From positions 186,001 to 250,000 of the forward strand of contig NZ_BIMC01000003.1 in NCBI RefSeq assembly GCF_004000885.1: a stretch of 64,000 nucleotides of DNA, given 5' to 3'. The notes under the pieces were generated by a model. The model ran no database searches and was not told the origin of the DNA. It saw only the letters and a list, made by a program, of their open reading frames with translations. Positions 27,039 to 35,179 of this stretch are shown here, in pieces. The stretch comes from Paenibacillus glucanolyticus NBRC 15330. Lineage in GTDB: Bacteria > Bacillota > Bacilli > Paenibacillales > Paenibacillaceae. How positions within the stretch are numbered: position 1 is the stretch's first letter; each line of letters begins with the position of its first letter. The translations under genes were made by a program, and so were the position numbers.

Positions 27039-28232
27039 ATGAAGGTACAGATGTTGGAGCAAGCTTACGTATTATCGGGGCTGTTCATCAAGGATGTTCT
27101 GGAGCAAAAGTTCTGTGTATTCGAACTGGAGGCCACTGATGACCAGGTACAGAACGCTGAGGTCATGGACATTAGAGCCGTCCGTATGGACAGTATGGGC
27201 ATACAAGAAGGGCAGACGTTCCATACGTATATCAAACCATCCGGGCCGATTCCGCAGCCGATTGCAACCTCGACAGGAATCTATAATGCAGATGTGGAGG
27301 GTTCGCCCAGATTCTCGAAGAGGTACGGAATGTTTACCGATTTTGCTAACGGATGCGTCTTTGTCACGTACGGGGGATATGAGTTTGATCTGCCGCTGCT
27401 GCAGCGTGAATGTGCCCGGCATGGTCTGCCCGAACCTGCGAATCCCTGTATTGATATCAAGGCAATGTTCGCTGGCCTTCATCCTGAAGTCGAAGATGAG
27501 ATCACGATGGAGATGATGATGGACTATTACGGATTCGAGACCACGAGTCATAAGAGTGGCAATAGAATCGGAAATTACATGTTGATCGGTCACATATGGA
27601 TGGATATGATGCAGGAGCTTAGGGCCAGAAGCATCCAACACCTTGAATACCCCGAACCGCTGATCGTCAAAAGATTTCAGCTTCCGTCCAAGCGAAGCGT
27701 AGATACCAGCTCACGCAAGCTTCGTTTTCCTGCTCTGACGAATTCCCAGCGAAAGGTCATGCTCAGTATTCTTGTATTATTCTTTCTTACGATGACTCTA
27801 ACGGGTATGGTTGATCTATTCACGTTCCGATTGAGATGGAATGGCGGTTTATCCGGCAATGGCAATCCTGCACTCTTGATTGTATTCCTGCTGGTGCCGT
27901 TATACGCCGTACTTCTGTGTCTGACGGGGGCGGCATCCTGTTACTTTTTCCGGGAAAAGATGAGGGATGGATGGTATTCCGGGGGCATGTTATCTTTCCT
28001 TGTCGTGATGACCGGCACCATAAGCTGGTTGGCTGTCGGATATTATTATAGGATCTTTCATGACCTTGTCGGGGCAACATCAGAGTCTGGCTCCACTATA
28101 TTCCGGTTTGGGGAATGGGATCAGTATTCAAATACGGCCTTTATTAATATTTTTACATATAGTCTGGGCATCTCTCTTTCGTTGATAATAGGCTATGGGA
28201 TTGCATTTCTTACACGTAAACAGCGGGGCTGA
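27039..28232 (+). CDS. DnaQ-like exonuclease-fold domain fused to a membrane domain
   Basis: A 397-residue protein. Residues about 20-205 follow the order of a DEDDh 3'-5' exonuclease: FCVFELEAT (Exo I), a VFVTYGGYEFDLPLLQRE block (Exo II) and TSHKSGNRIGNYMLIGHIW (Exo III). The Exo I aspartate is Glu (E29, where D-x-E is expected) and the Exo III aspartate after H171 is Asn/Arg, so catalysis is probably lost or altered. Residues about 240-397 hold four membrane segments. ATG 27039 is used; in-frame TTG codons at 27030 and 27033 are closer to GGAAGGCGGGG. No neighbour explains its role. Confidence 0.65.
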   Translation: MKVQMLEQAYVLSGLFIKDVLEQKFCVFELEATDDQVQNAEVMDIRAVRMDSMGIQEGQTFHTYIKPSGPIPQPIATSTGIYNADVEGSPRFSKRYGMFTDFANGCVFVTYGGYEFDLPLLQRECARHGLPEPANPCIDIKAMFAGLHPEVEDEITMEMMMDYYGFETTSHKSGNRIGNYMLIGHIWMDMMQELRARSIQHLEYPEPLIVKRFQLPSKRSVDTSSRKLRFPALTNSQRKVMLSILVLFFLTMTLTGMVDLFTFRLRWNGGLSGNGNPALLIVFLLVPLYAVLLCLTGAASCYFFREKMRDGWYSGGMLSFLVVMTGTISWLAVGYYYRIFHDLVGATSESGSTIFRFGEWDQYSNTAFINIFTYSLGISLSLIIGYGIAFLTRKQRG

Positions 28233-28365
28233 TCTGGTGAGGCCCTGCCCTCAGGGAAACTTAGAACGTGCAGGAACGCGAATTGCCTATAACTCCCCTT
28301 GTGTTCGCCTCGGAATTTTGGGACAATAAGGAGTGGTGGACTATGAATGGAAAGAGGACCTATCA

Positions 28366-29427
28366 ATGAACAAACCATCCATATATGGATTAACCTTAGA
28401 TCAGATGACCGCTTGGCTTGGCGAGCGTGGACATAAGAAGTTTCGGGCAACACAGGTGTGGGAATGGCTGTATCGGAAGCGGGTCACTGCTTTTTCGGAT
28501 ATGACGGACGTGCATCCCGAATGTGTGGAGCTGCTCGCGGATCATTATACTATTCTGACCTTGGAAGAGCATACCAAGCAGGAATCGCTGGACGGAACGG
28601 TTAAGTTCCTGTTTAAGCTGGTGGACGGCAACCTGATAGAGACCGTATTGATGCGGCATAAATTCGGCTTGTCGGTCTGTGTGACAACTCAAGTGGGCTG
28701 CAACATTGGATGCAGCTTCTGTGCCAGCGGGCTGCTGAAGAAGAGTCGGGATTTGTCGGCGGCTGAAATTGTAGAGCAAGTCATGCAGGTTCAGCTCCAC
28801 CTGGATCAGAGAGGCAAGGACGAGCGCGTCAGCCATCTCGTAGTGATGGGGATTGGGGAGCCGTTTGATAATTACGAGAACATGTCGGATTTCATCCGCG
28901 TGATCAAGGATCATAAGGGCCTGGCGATCGGACCGCGGCATATCACGGTTTCGACCAGCGGGCTGGCTAACAAAATCATGGAGTTTGCGGACAGCGATCT
29001 CGGCGTGAATCTCGCCATCTCCCTGCATGCGCCGAATGACGAGATTCGCACGCGCATCATGAAGATTAACAAAGCGATTCCGATTCAGAAGCTGATGGCA
29101 GCCATTGATTATTATTTGGAAAAAACGAATCGCCGGATCACGCTGGAGTACATTCTGCTGAAAGATGTGAATGACCAGCGCGAGCACGCGCTCGAGCTTG
29201 CCGAGCTCGTGGGCAATCGACGTAACCTGGCGAATGTGAACCTCATTCCGTACAATCCGGTGGATGAGCACAGCCAATATCAGCGGAGTTCGAAGGAATC
29301 GATTACCGCATTTTACGATACCCTGAAGAAGCAGGGGATTAGCTGCAGCGTGCGCCTGGAGCATGGCACCGATATCGATGCGGCCTGCGGACAGCTGCGG
29401 AGCAAGCAGATCAAGAAAGCACAATAG
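28366..29427 (+). CDS. RlmN-type 23S rRNA (adenine-C2)-methyltransferase
   Basis: A 353-residue radical SAM enzyme. The cluster motif is CNIGCSFC (C112, C116, C119); [18 protein letters not shown] and [11 protein letters not shown] follow, and the late cysteine in [11 protein letters not shown] is the methyl-carrying residue of the RlmN/Cfr mechanism. Together with VCVTTQVGC the features place it closer to RlmN, which methylates A2503 and some tRNAs, than to Cfr. The post-cluster sequence [11 protein letters not shown] differs from the usual ASTLGGLKRNL. ATG 28366 follows AAAGAGGA; the in-frame GTG 28333 is too close to AAGGAG. It stands alone rather than beside prpC/prkC, suggesting a second copy. 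Confidence 0.85.
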   Translation: MNKPSIYGLTLDQMTAWLGERGHKKFRATQVWEWLYRKRVTAFSDMTDVHPECVELLADHYTILTLEEHTKQESLDGTVKFLFKLVDGNLIETVLMRHKFGLSVCVTTQVGCNIGCSFCASGLLKKSRDLSAAEIVEQVMQVQLHLDQRGKDERVSHLVVMGIGEPFDNYENMSDFIRVIKDHKGLAIGPRHITVSTSGLANKIMEFADSDLGVNLAISLHAPNDEIRTRIMKINKAIPIQKLMAAIDYYLEKTNRRITLEYILLKDVNDQREHALELAELVGNRRNLANVNLIPYNPVDEHSQYQRSSKESITAFYDTLKKQGISCSVRLEHGTDIDAACGQLRSKQIKKAQ

Positions 29428-29639
29428 CACCGAGGGCAATGCTGGATACAGCAATCAAACAGGGCTTAGCGGACGAAGAAGAGTATACTCATTCCATGGG
29501 TATGCTCTTTGCTGTTTCCATGGACTTCTATAACTCGGGATAGAAATAAGGGCCCCGAAATGGGCCGTTATGCCTGCTCTCATAAATGTTACTGGAAACA
29601 GCTGCTCCTGCTCCGTTTCCTTCTTGGACTGCTGGTTGC

Positions 29640-30212
29640 TTAGTAAGCTTTTCTACCGCTATGGAACCGGTGCTTGTGGATCCGGCCTTGTTTTTTGACT
29701 TCTTTGTTGATTGCTTTGCCACCGGCTCCGCCTCCGACCGCTTGCTGCTGCCGGGTGCCCTTGCTATCGATGGCCGCGTTGGTTCCGCCTGTGCTGTATT
29801 TTCCGGCGCCGCTGGCAATTTGCGTAGCAGAAGCGCTGCTGCCCCGGCTCGGCAGCTTGGCTACCTGTTTGTTGATCACAAACACCACTTCCTTTGGAGG
29901 CTGTTTGGGCCGGCCGCGCTTGCTGCGGTGTTTCGAGGAATGATCCCTCGGATCCTTAAGTCCCAGGTTCTTGGCAATGCCGCCCGCGCCTATGCTTTCC
30001 TGCTGGAACGTATGCGGGGAGTTGATGGCGGCGTTGCTGCCGGATGCGCTGCTCTTTCCGGCGCCACTGGCGATTTGCGTTGTATTGGGAGCATTCGTGA
30101 ATTGGTCGTTGACGACAACAATAAATCGTCCGATGCCTCCAAGCGGCGAGGTCAGGGAGAAGCGCTGGTTGCCCTTCTCGATGGTGATGGTGAGCTGATC
30201 CTTTTGAGCCAC
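29640..30212 (-). CDS. Internally duplicated basic protein with AT-hook-like motif
   Basis: A 190-residue protein of unknown family. Two units of about 60 residues repeat: residues 29-87 (FIVVVNDQ, then TQIASGAGKSSASGSNAAINS) and 108-174 (EVVFVINKQ, then TQIASGAGKYSTGGTNAAIDS). They are joined by a basic linker SKHRSKRGRPKQPPK whose RGRPK (99-103) resembles an AT-hook, and the C-terminus is basic (IHKHRFHSGRKAY). GTG 30212 follows AAAGGAGATG. No membrane segment or signal peptide. A DNA- or spore-associated role is possible but not shown. Confidence 0.65.
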   Translation of the reverse strand: MAQKDQLTITIEKGNQRFSLTSPLGGIGRFIVVVNDQFTNAPNTTQIASGAGKSSASGSNAAINSPHTFQQESIGAGGIAKNLGLKDPRDHSSKHRSKRGRPKQPPKEVVFVINKQVAKLPSRGSSASATQIASGAGKYSTGGTNAAIDSKGTRQQQAVGGGAGGKAINKEVKKQGRIHKHRFHSGRKAY

Positions 30213-30408
30213 TTGCCTTCATCTCCTTTTTGGCAGGGTCTATGTTTATACTTTATCGTAGAACATTCATGCTGAGCAGGGTAAGGGGTATATGCCAAGA
30301 GACGGACCAATTGAGGAAACGGCCTGTATTCCAGCGGACGGTAGAGGAATGTATAAGATTTGTGGCTTCGTTGTGTATAATGAGTAGGGTGATAGAAAGG
30401 GTGGGAAT

Positions 30409-30702
30409 ATGCTGACAATCAAAGAGTACAGCGTGGAGTTGGTCAAAGATCCGTTCGGAATCTTGCCCGGCAAACGCTTTGAATTTGTATGTGATCTGGA
30501 CGTTCCGGAGGAGGATGAGCTTTATTCGGAGCAGGGCATTTATCTAAGGGTGATTTTTCTGGATGACGAGGAGCACTCGCGTATCGTCAAGTACGATTTT
30601 TATGAGCGGACCACGGATCAGTATCTGGACTTCGATATGGAACCCGAAGAAGAAGAACAGCTTACGGCTTTTTGCAAAGAGCATTTGCAAGAGGAAGGTT
30701 AG
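30409..30702 (+). CDS. Small acidic protein (DUF6509-like)
   Basis: A 97-residue acidic cytosolic protein. The pattern MLTIKEYSVELVKDPFGILPGKRFEF, then DELYSEQGIYLRVIF and DFDMEPEEEEQLTAFC, resembles the DUF6509 family of Bacillales; the function of that family is not established. ATG 30409 follows GAAAGGGTGGG. It is monocistronic and ends in a strong terminator. The family call is from memory of the pattern and is moderately sure. Confidence 0.7.
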   Translation: MLTIKEYSVELVKDPFGILPGKRFEFVCDLDVPEEDELYSEQGIYLRVIFLDDEEHSRIVKYDFYERTTDQYLDFDMEPEEEEQLTAFCKEHLQEEG

Positions 30703-30726
30703 AGCCGAGCCCGAAGCATTGTGAAA

Positions 30727-30751
30727 GGGCACCCTAGGGGTGTCTTTTTTT
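30727..30751 (+). terminator. Rho-independent terminator
   Basis: GGGCACCC and GGGGTGTC pair around TA and are followed by seven T residues. Confidence 0.85.
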
Positions 30752-31052
30752 CGCAGCAGATTTATCGTTCAGCGGTAATTCAAGACATGCAGGCGTATTT
30801 CCTTAAAATCAAGAGCCAGACTATGCATACAATCGGTTGGCTATTTGCATGATATAAAATACAGAATTCAACATAATTTTGGATGAGCTGTAGGTCATAT
30901 ACTGAAATCATGGTGAAATAGAGGATAGGGTTACCATATTTTTACCCTATTCGTAACGCAATTTACATACCTGTAAACCTCTTCGAAGATTAAATATGTT
31001 ATCCTAGACATACTAACCTTACATACATCATTCATTAGGGAGGGGATTGACC
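30752..31052. other. Intergenic region without a gene
   Basis: AT-rich spacer. The only structure seen is TTTACA-N4-TGTAAA (30961-30976), a perfect inverted repeat upstream of the GNAT gene, and CTTCGAAG (30981-30988). Either could be a regulator site; no promoter is clear. Confidence 0.4.
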
Positions 31053-31589
31053 GTGAATATTGAGGTACGTTTATGCCCGAAGGAACAGTCATTTATTCTG
31101 CATAACATCTATCCACTGTACTTGCATGACATTGCTGAGATATGGGGGGTCCGCCCTAACCGGTTCGGTGTATTCGAGAAAGAGGATGTGCCAACCCTAA
31201 GCGAACAGAGCAGGCAGCTCGATGTTTGGTGGGAGCAGCCGTCGGTTCTTTTTCCTTATTTGATCAGTGTGGATAACATTGCGGCAGGGCTGGCGCTGGT
31301 AGCGACAACACCGTACATTCCATCACCGAATATCCAGTATTATTTGAATGACTTTTTTGTGCTTCGGACTTTTCGAAGACAAGGTGTAGCTCAACGTGCG
31401 GCTGAGCTTGTGTTCGATCATTTCCAAGGTGCATGGGAGCTTCAGACGAATCCGACCGAGCGTAATATGAGCACTCAGATTTTTTGGCGCAAAACGCTGA
31501 ATACGTACACGGGCGGAAGGTATACGGAGCATGATGGCGTCCATCCTGAGAAGGGAGATATGCTGGTATTCCGTTTTAATAACAAATAG
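31053..31589 (+). CDS. GNAT family N-acetyltransferase
   Basis: A 178-residue acetyltransferase with a single GNAT fold. The acetyl-CoA loop is RTFRRQGVAQRAAELVF, after strand NDFFVL; the closing region ELQTNPTERNMSTQIFWRKTL has the N-x-x-x-x-x-F-W pattern of the family. GTG 31053 is preferred, seven bases behind GGGAGGGG, over the TTG six bases earlier. The acceptor substrate is unknown. It precedes, but is not cotranscribed with, the T-box-controlled GNAT gene, which has its own promoter and terminator. Confidence 0.85.
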   Translation: MNIEVRLCPKEQSFILHNIYPLYLHDIAEIWGVRPNRFGVFEKEDVPTLSEQSRQLDVWWEQPSVLFPYLISVDNIAAGLALVATTPYIPSPNIQYYLNDFFVLRTFRRQGVAQRAAELVFDHFQGAWELQTNPTERNMSTQIFWRKTLNTYTGGRYTEHDGVHPEKGDMLVFRFNNK

Positions 31590-31631
31590 ATCGGGAAACT
31601 CCAAGTATTTCTTCAATGTTGGGATAGGGGC

Positions 31632-31948
31632 TTGACAGCTAGGTGAGGCCGGGATTACACCGAGTAAAATTTTGTGAAAAAATGCTTGGATGAGGACGCC
31701 TGAATCGTAAATGAAGCTGAAATCAGAGAGCTGCTGGATGGTGCGAAGCAGTCAGCGGCGATGAATGGCCATCACCTCGGAGCAGATCTGCCGATGATTG
31801 AGGTCTTGAGGTGGATCCGGGAACTCCCTGCCGTTATCATGGGGCATCATTGATGGATGGTGATTAGAGCGCGTGCCGGTTTGATCGGCGCGAATCAGGG
31901 TGGTAACGCGGAGCGAGGCTCCGTCCCTACAAGGGACGGGGTTTTTTT
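31632..31948 (+). promoter_or_regulatory. T-box leader (probable Trp specifier) upstream of a GNAT gene
   Basis: A TTGACA box (31632) precedes stem I elements AATCAGAGAGC (31721-31731) and the distal loop GATGGTGCGAAG. GCTGA pairs with TCAGC. The specifier side reads GATGAATGGCC, giving GAA then TGG at 31766-31768. The T-box GGGTGGTAACGCG starts at 31898; the base after TGG is T, as in the trpS leader and compatible with tRNA-Trp but not with tRNA-Gly (U73). The terminator CTCCGTCCC/GGGACGGGG plus seven T lies at 31919-31948. One deviation: AAC in place of ACC in the bulge. Confidence 0.82.
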
Positions 31949-32065
31949 GTGTTCCCAGGGTCATCGTACGCGCAACGCACAAGCGCACAATGCTTGATGA
32001 CGGATGGATTCAGGACTCCAACAGCTGGCAAACAGGATTGATCCTGGGAGAGAGGGAGTGTACAA

Positions 32066-32884
32066 ATGCTTGGGAAGTTGATGCCACGGGACGAGGTGCT
32101 GTATGGAGCGGATTTTATTCAGGATGAGGTCTCGTACAATCTGATCCATCTCATAACTGAATCGCCGCAGAATGTTGGTCTGAAATCGCTGGATGGACGC
32201 ATGATCCTTGCGCAGTCTCCCCGTGGGAACGCCTGGTTATGGTTAGCCCAGGAGGTCACACACGAAGAACGGCAGAACCTGTTGCAAGAGCTGGTGAGGG
32301 AGCTGGGAGAGGCTGCACTGCCTGGAGTGACCGGAGAGCCGGACGTGGCGGAGCAGTTTGCAAGGATTTATGCGGACGCCCATAACGTGGCCTGCCGTCA
32401 TCATATGACGATGGAATGTTACCATGCTCCCATCGTGAAGCGGCCTCTGCATGTAGAGGGTACAATTAGGCTTGCCGCACCCGAGAATACGCAGCAGGTG
32501 GCCCGGTTTCTGGTAGGCTTCTCGGAAGATGCTTACGGTGTGCGCGCGAATGCGGCAAGCCAGGTCGTGGCAGCGGAGCGTCTCATTAAACAAGGCGGAC
32601 TCTATGTATGGATTGCCGGTGATCAAACGGTATCCATGGCCAACATCGCGCACCGGTCACCAAGACACGGACGGATAAATGCCGTATACACTCCGAGAAA
32701 TGAACGGAAAAAAGGATATGCCAGCGCGTTGGTGGCCGAACTTGGACTTGTCCTGAGGCAGGATGGCCTGGTCCCCATGCTGTATGCCGATCAGGCCAAC
32801 CCGGACTCCAATCGGGTGTACCGAAAGATCGGATTTAACCGGTGCGGGACGATTCGTGACTTTAAGTTTGTTAACCATGAATAA
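32066..32884 (+). CDS. T-box-controlled GNAT family acetyltransferase
   Basis: A 272-residue protein with two parts. Residues about 1-130 form a poorly recognised N-terminal domain; residues 132-272 are a GNAT domain with the acetyl-CoA loop RNERKKGYASALVAELG (about 211-227) and the late motif YADQANPDSNRVYRKIGF. ATG 32066 lies eight bases after AGAGAGGGAG. The gene sits directly behind a T-box leader, which is unusual because T-boxes normally control synthetases, amino-acid synthesis or transport. If the specifier is TGG, the enzyme is made when charged tRNA-Trp falls; it might act on a tryptophan-related compound or an inhibitor of tryptophan use. That role is inference. Confidence 0.85.
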   Translation: MLGKLMPRDEVLYGADFIQDEVSYNLIHLITESPQNVGLKSLDGRMILAQSPRGNAWLWLAQEVTHEERQNLLQELVRELGEAALPGVTGEPDVAEQFARIYADAHNVACRHHMTMECYHAPIVKRPLHVEGTIRLAAPENTQQVARFLVGFSEDAYGVRANAASQVVAAERLIKQGGLYVWIAGDQTVSMANIAHRSPRHGRINAVYTPRNERKKGYASALVAELGLVLRQDGLVPMLYADQANPDSNRVYRKIGFNRCGTIRDFKFVNHE

Positions 32885-32951
32885 CGAATCCTTGGATGTC
32901 GCCCGCCACGGCTTGGACAAAGCCGGGGCAGACGGCAGGCGCCAACAAATG

Positions 32952-33842
32952 TTATTCTATAAAGGTATCTAGAAAATGCCGGGCCCGATTGGACAGTACA
33001 TGATCCTTGAGCCAGACAATGCCGACGTCGGACTGAAAATCAGCGCTTGTGATGGACAGTGTCCGGATGTTGGGGATCGCGAATGAGGACATGACCGATT
33101 CGGGTAAAATGGTGGTACCAATACCTTCAGCTACCAAGGCCACGATAATGGCGACGCTGGAACATTCACATATGACACGCGGTTCAAGTCCGCCGCGCTT
33201 GAATTCTTGTATGACCCGCTCATGCATCCCGATCGTCTGATCGGTCTTTAAGGACAGGAACGGATAATCCGCCAGCTCGCGCATCGAGATTTCGGACAGG
33301 GCGGCAGTGCTTTCCCAACTGCTGGGAAGGACCGCCACGAAGGGGTCCGAAGGCAAGGGCTGCACAGCATATCGCTCAGGCCCGAAGCTGGATTCGAAGG
33401 GGAGGCGGGTTACCGCCAGCTCAATGTTGCGTTTGTCGAGCTGATCTGCCAGCAGGGAATGATCCCCTTCCCGAATCTTGAAGGTGACCTCCGGATAGTG
33501 CCGCCGGAAGATATGGATCCGCTGCGGCAGGAGAGAAATGCAGGATACGACGGCGCCGATGGAGAGCATGCCGCGGACTCCTGCGTGAATCTCTTTCACC
33601 TCGGTTAGCGTTTCATTAAACTGGTTTAGCAGGGATGCCGCCCTGTTCTGCAGAAGCTCGCCTGCGTGCGTCAGCTGCAGCTGCTTGCCGCTGCGGTCAA
33701 ACAGCGTAACGCCAAGCTCCTCCTCCATCATCTTCAGCTGACGGCTTAACGGAGGCTGCTCCATGTTCAGCTGTTTCGCTGCACGCGTGATCTGTCCTTC
33801 CTGCGCAATCGTCAGGAAATATCGTAGCTGCCGGATATCCAT
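32952..33842 (-). CDS. LysR family transcriptional regulator (BsdA/CitR-like)
   Basis: A 296-residue regulator. The N-terminal helix-turn-helix is MDIRQLRYFLTIAQEGQITRAAKQLNMEQPPLSRQLKMMEEELGVTLFDR, close to the BsdA subgroup. The co-inducer domain follows (GMLSIGAVVSC; RELADYPFLSL; SVAIIVALVAEGIGTTILPESV). ATG 33842 follows GGAGGTAGAG. It is divergent from the branched-chain aminotransferase gene, which is its likely target. A LysR-type box with a second inverted repeat lies between them. Confidence 0.92.
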   Translation of the reverse strand: MDIRQLRYFLTIAQEGQITRAAKQLNMEQPPLSRQLKMMEEELGVTLFDRSGKQLQLTHAGELLQNRAASLLNQFNETLTEVKEIHAGVRGMLSIGAVVSCISLLPQRIHIFRRHYPEVTFKIREGDHSLLADQLDKRNIELAVTRLPFESSFGPERYAVQPLPSDPFVAVLPSSWESTAALSEISMRELADYPFLSLKTDQTIGMHERVIQEFKRGGLEPRVICECSSVAIIVALVAEGIGTTILPESVMSSFAIPNIRTLSITSADFQSDVGIVWLKDHVLSNRARHFLDTFIE

Positions 33843-33860
33843 GCTCTCTACCTCCTCTCC

Positions 33861-33914
33861 ATACCCAAAAGGTATGGTATCCCTATAAATCAGATATTTT
33901 TAATATAGGGTATC
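33861..33914. promoter_or_regulatory. LysR-type binding sites between divergent genes
   Basis: ATACC-N5-GGTAT (33861-33875) has the T-N11-A form of a LysR box. Immediately after it, GGTATCCCTATA (33876-33887) and TATAGGGTATC (33904-33914) form a second, near-perfect inverted repeat. Confidence 0.6.
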
Positions 33915-33968
33915 GATTGATATGATTCAACTAATAAAAACGTTTGCAGATTAAGGAGATGTGTGTAC

Positions 33969-35045
33969 ATGACTTACACGATACCCGTGGAATTAACGAC
34001 TACCCCGAAGGCGAAGCCGAGCCATCATAAACAGGCCTTCGGCACTGTGTTTACGGATCATATGTTTATTCTCGACTATGACGCCGGCAAAGGCTGGCAC
34101 GATCCCCGTGTCGTTCCTTATCAGCCTATTGAATTGGATCCTGCTGCGAAGGTATTTCATTATGGCCAGACGGTATTTGAAGGCTTGAAGGCTTATCTGA
34201 CAGAAGATCAGCGGATTCTTATGTTCCGTCCAGGCAATAATATTCAGCGGCTTAACTTGTCCAATCATCGCCTCAGCATCCCGGCACTCGACGAAGAACT
34301 GGTGATGGAGGCACTCAAACAGCTGGTGCTCGTGGATCGCGACTGGATTCCATCCGAGCCGGGAACATCGCTCTATATCCGCCCGTTTGTCATTGCAACC
34401 GAGCCGGTGCTTGGCGTAGCGCCGTCCCTGCAATACAAGTTCATGATCATCCTGTCGGTTGTCGGCTCGTATTATGCGGAAGGCATTAATCCGGTGAGCA
34501 TTTATGTCGAGCCGAAATATGTACGCGCGGTAGCCGGCGGAGTGGGTAACGCCAAGACGGCAGGCAACTATGCGGCAGGCTTGAAGGCACAGGATGAAGC
34601 CACCCTGAAGGGATATTCCCAGGTGTTATGGCTCGACGGCGTGCACCGCAAATATATTGAGGAAGTCGGCAGCATGAATGTGTTCTTCAAGCTTGGCGAC
34701 ACAGTGGTGACCCCGGCACTGAACGGAAGCATCCTGGACGGGGTTACCCGGAACTCGGTCATTCAGCTGCTCCAGCATTGGAACATTCCTGTGGAAGAAC
34801 GTGCGCTTTCCATTGATGAGATCGTGGAAGCCCATCGCAGCGGATTGCTGACCGAAGCTTTTGGAACCGGCACGGCAGCGGTTATTTCACCCATCGGCTC
34901 CCTGGAGTGGGAAGACGAGCAATTGGTAATTGGCAAGGGAGCAACGGGCGAACTCTCCAGACGTGTATATGATGCGATCACGGGCATCCAGCTTGGAACG
35001 GCGGAGGACCCGTTCGGCTGGGCCGTTGAGCTTACATTATCTTAA
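33969..35045 (+). CDS. ilvE: Branched-chain-amino-acid aminotransferase
   Basis: A 358-residue fold-type IV PLP enzyme that interconverts branched-chain amino acids and their 2-oxo acids. FHYGQTVFEGLKAY near residue 65, the PLP lysine in GGVGNAKTAGNYAAG, QVLWLDGVHRKYIEEVGSMNVFF and TEAFGTGTAAVISPI mark the BCAT-II group. ATG 33969 is preferred, ten bases after AAGGAG, over GTG 33963. The gene is monocistronic and divergent from the LysR regulator, so it may serve amino-acid catabolism rather than the ilv biosynthetic operon; this last point is inferred from context. Confidence 0.93.
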   Translation: MTYTIPVELTTTPKAKPSHHKQAFGTVFTDHMFILDYDAGKGWHDPRVVPYQPIELDPAAKVFHYGQTVFEGLKAYLTEDQRILMFRPGNNIQRLNLSNHRLSIPALDEELVMEALKQLVLVDRDWIPSEPGTSLYIRPFVIATEPVLGVAPSLQYKFMIILSVVGSYYAEGINPVSIYVEPKYVRAVAGGVGNAKTAGNYAAGLKAQDEATLKGYSQVLWLDGVHRKYIEEVGSMNVFFKLGDTVVTPALNGSILDGVTRNSVIQLLQHWNIPVEERALSIDEIVEAHRSGLLTEAFGTGTAAVISPIGSLEWEDEQLVIGKGATGELSRRVYDAITGIQLGTAEDPFGWAVELTLS

Positions 35046-35053
35046 TGAACTTT

Positions 35054-35103
35054 AAAAGGACTTGCTTCAGGCGGCACACTGCTTGAAGTTGAGTCCTTTT
35101 TTT
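35054..35103 (+). terminator. Rho-independent terminator
   Basis: AAAAGGACT and AGTCCTTTT pair, with an inner stem CTTCA/TTGAAG, followed by T residues. Confidence 0.8.
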
Positions 35104-35179
35104 CTTGCCGCGGCTCATGTTACGATGTGGGTAAATCACGACCTCGTATTGATATTGAGGGCCATGGAGGTGAATGTGT

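Noticed and set aside
28396..29454. 352-residue minus-strand open frame
   Set aside because: Antisense shadow of the RlmN-type gene.
29528..29818. 96-residue minus-strand frame overlapping the end of the duplicated basic protein
   Set aside because: Shifted frame over the real gene; low-complexity A/P/S/K composition and no ribosome-binding site.
33111..33125. GGTGGTACCAATACC, similar to a T-box motif
   Set aside because: Lies within the LysR coding sequence on the opposite strand, with no terminator, stem I or downstream gene.
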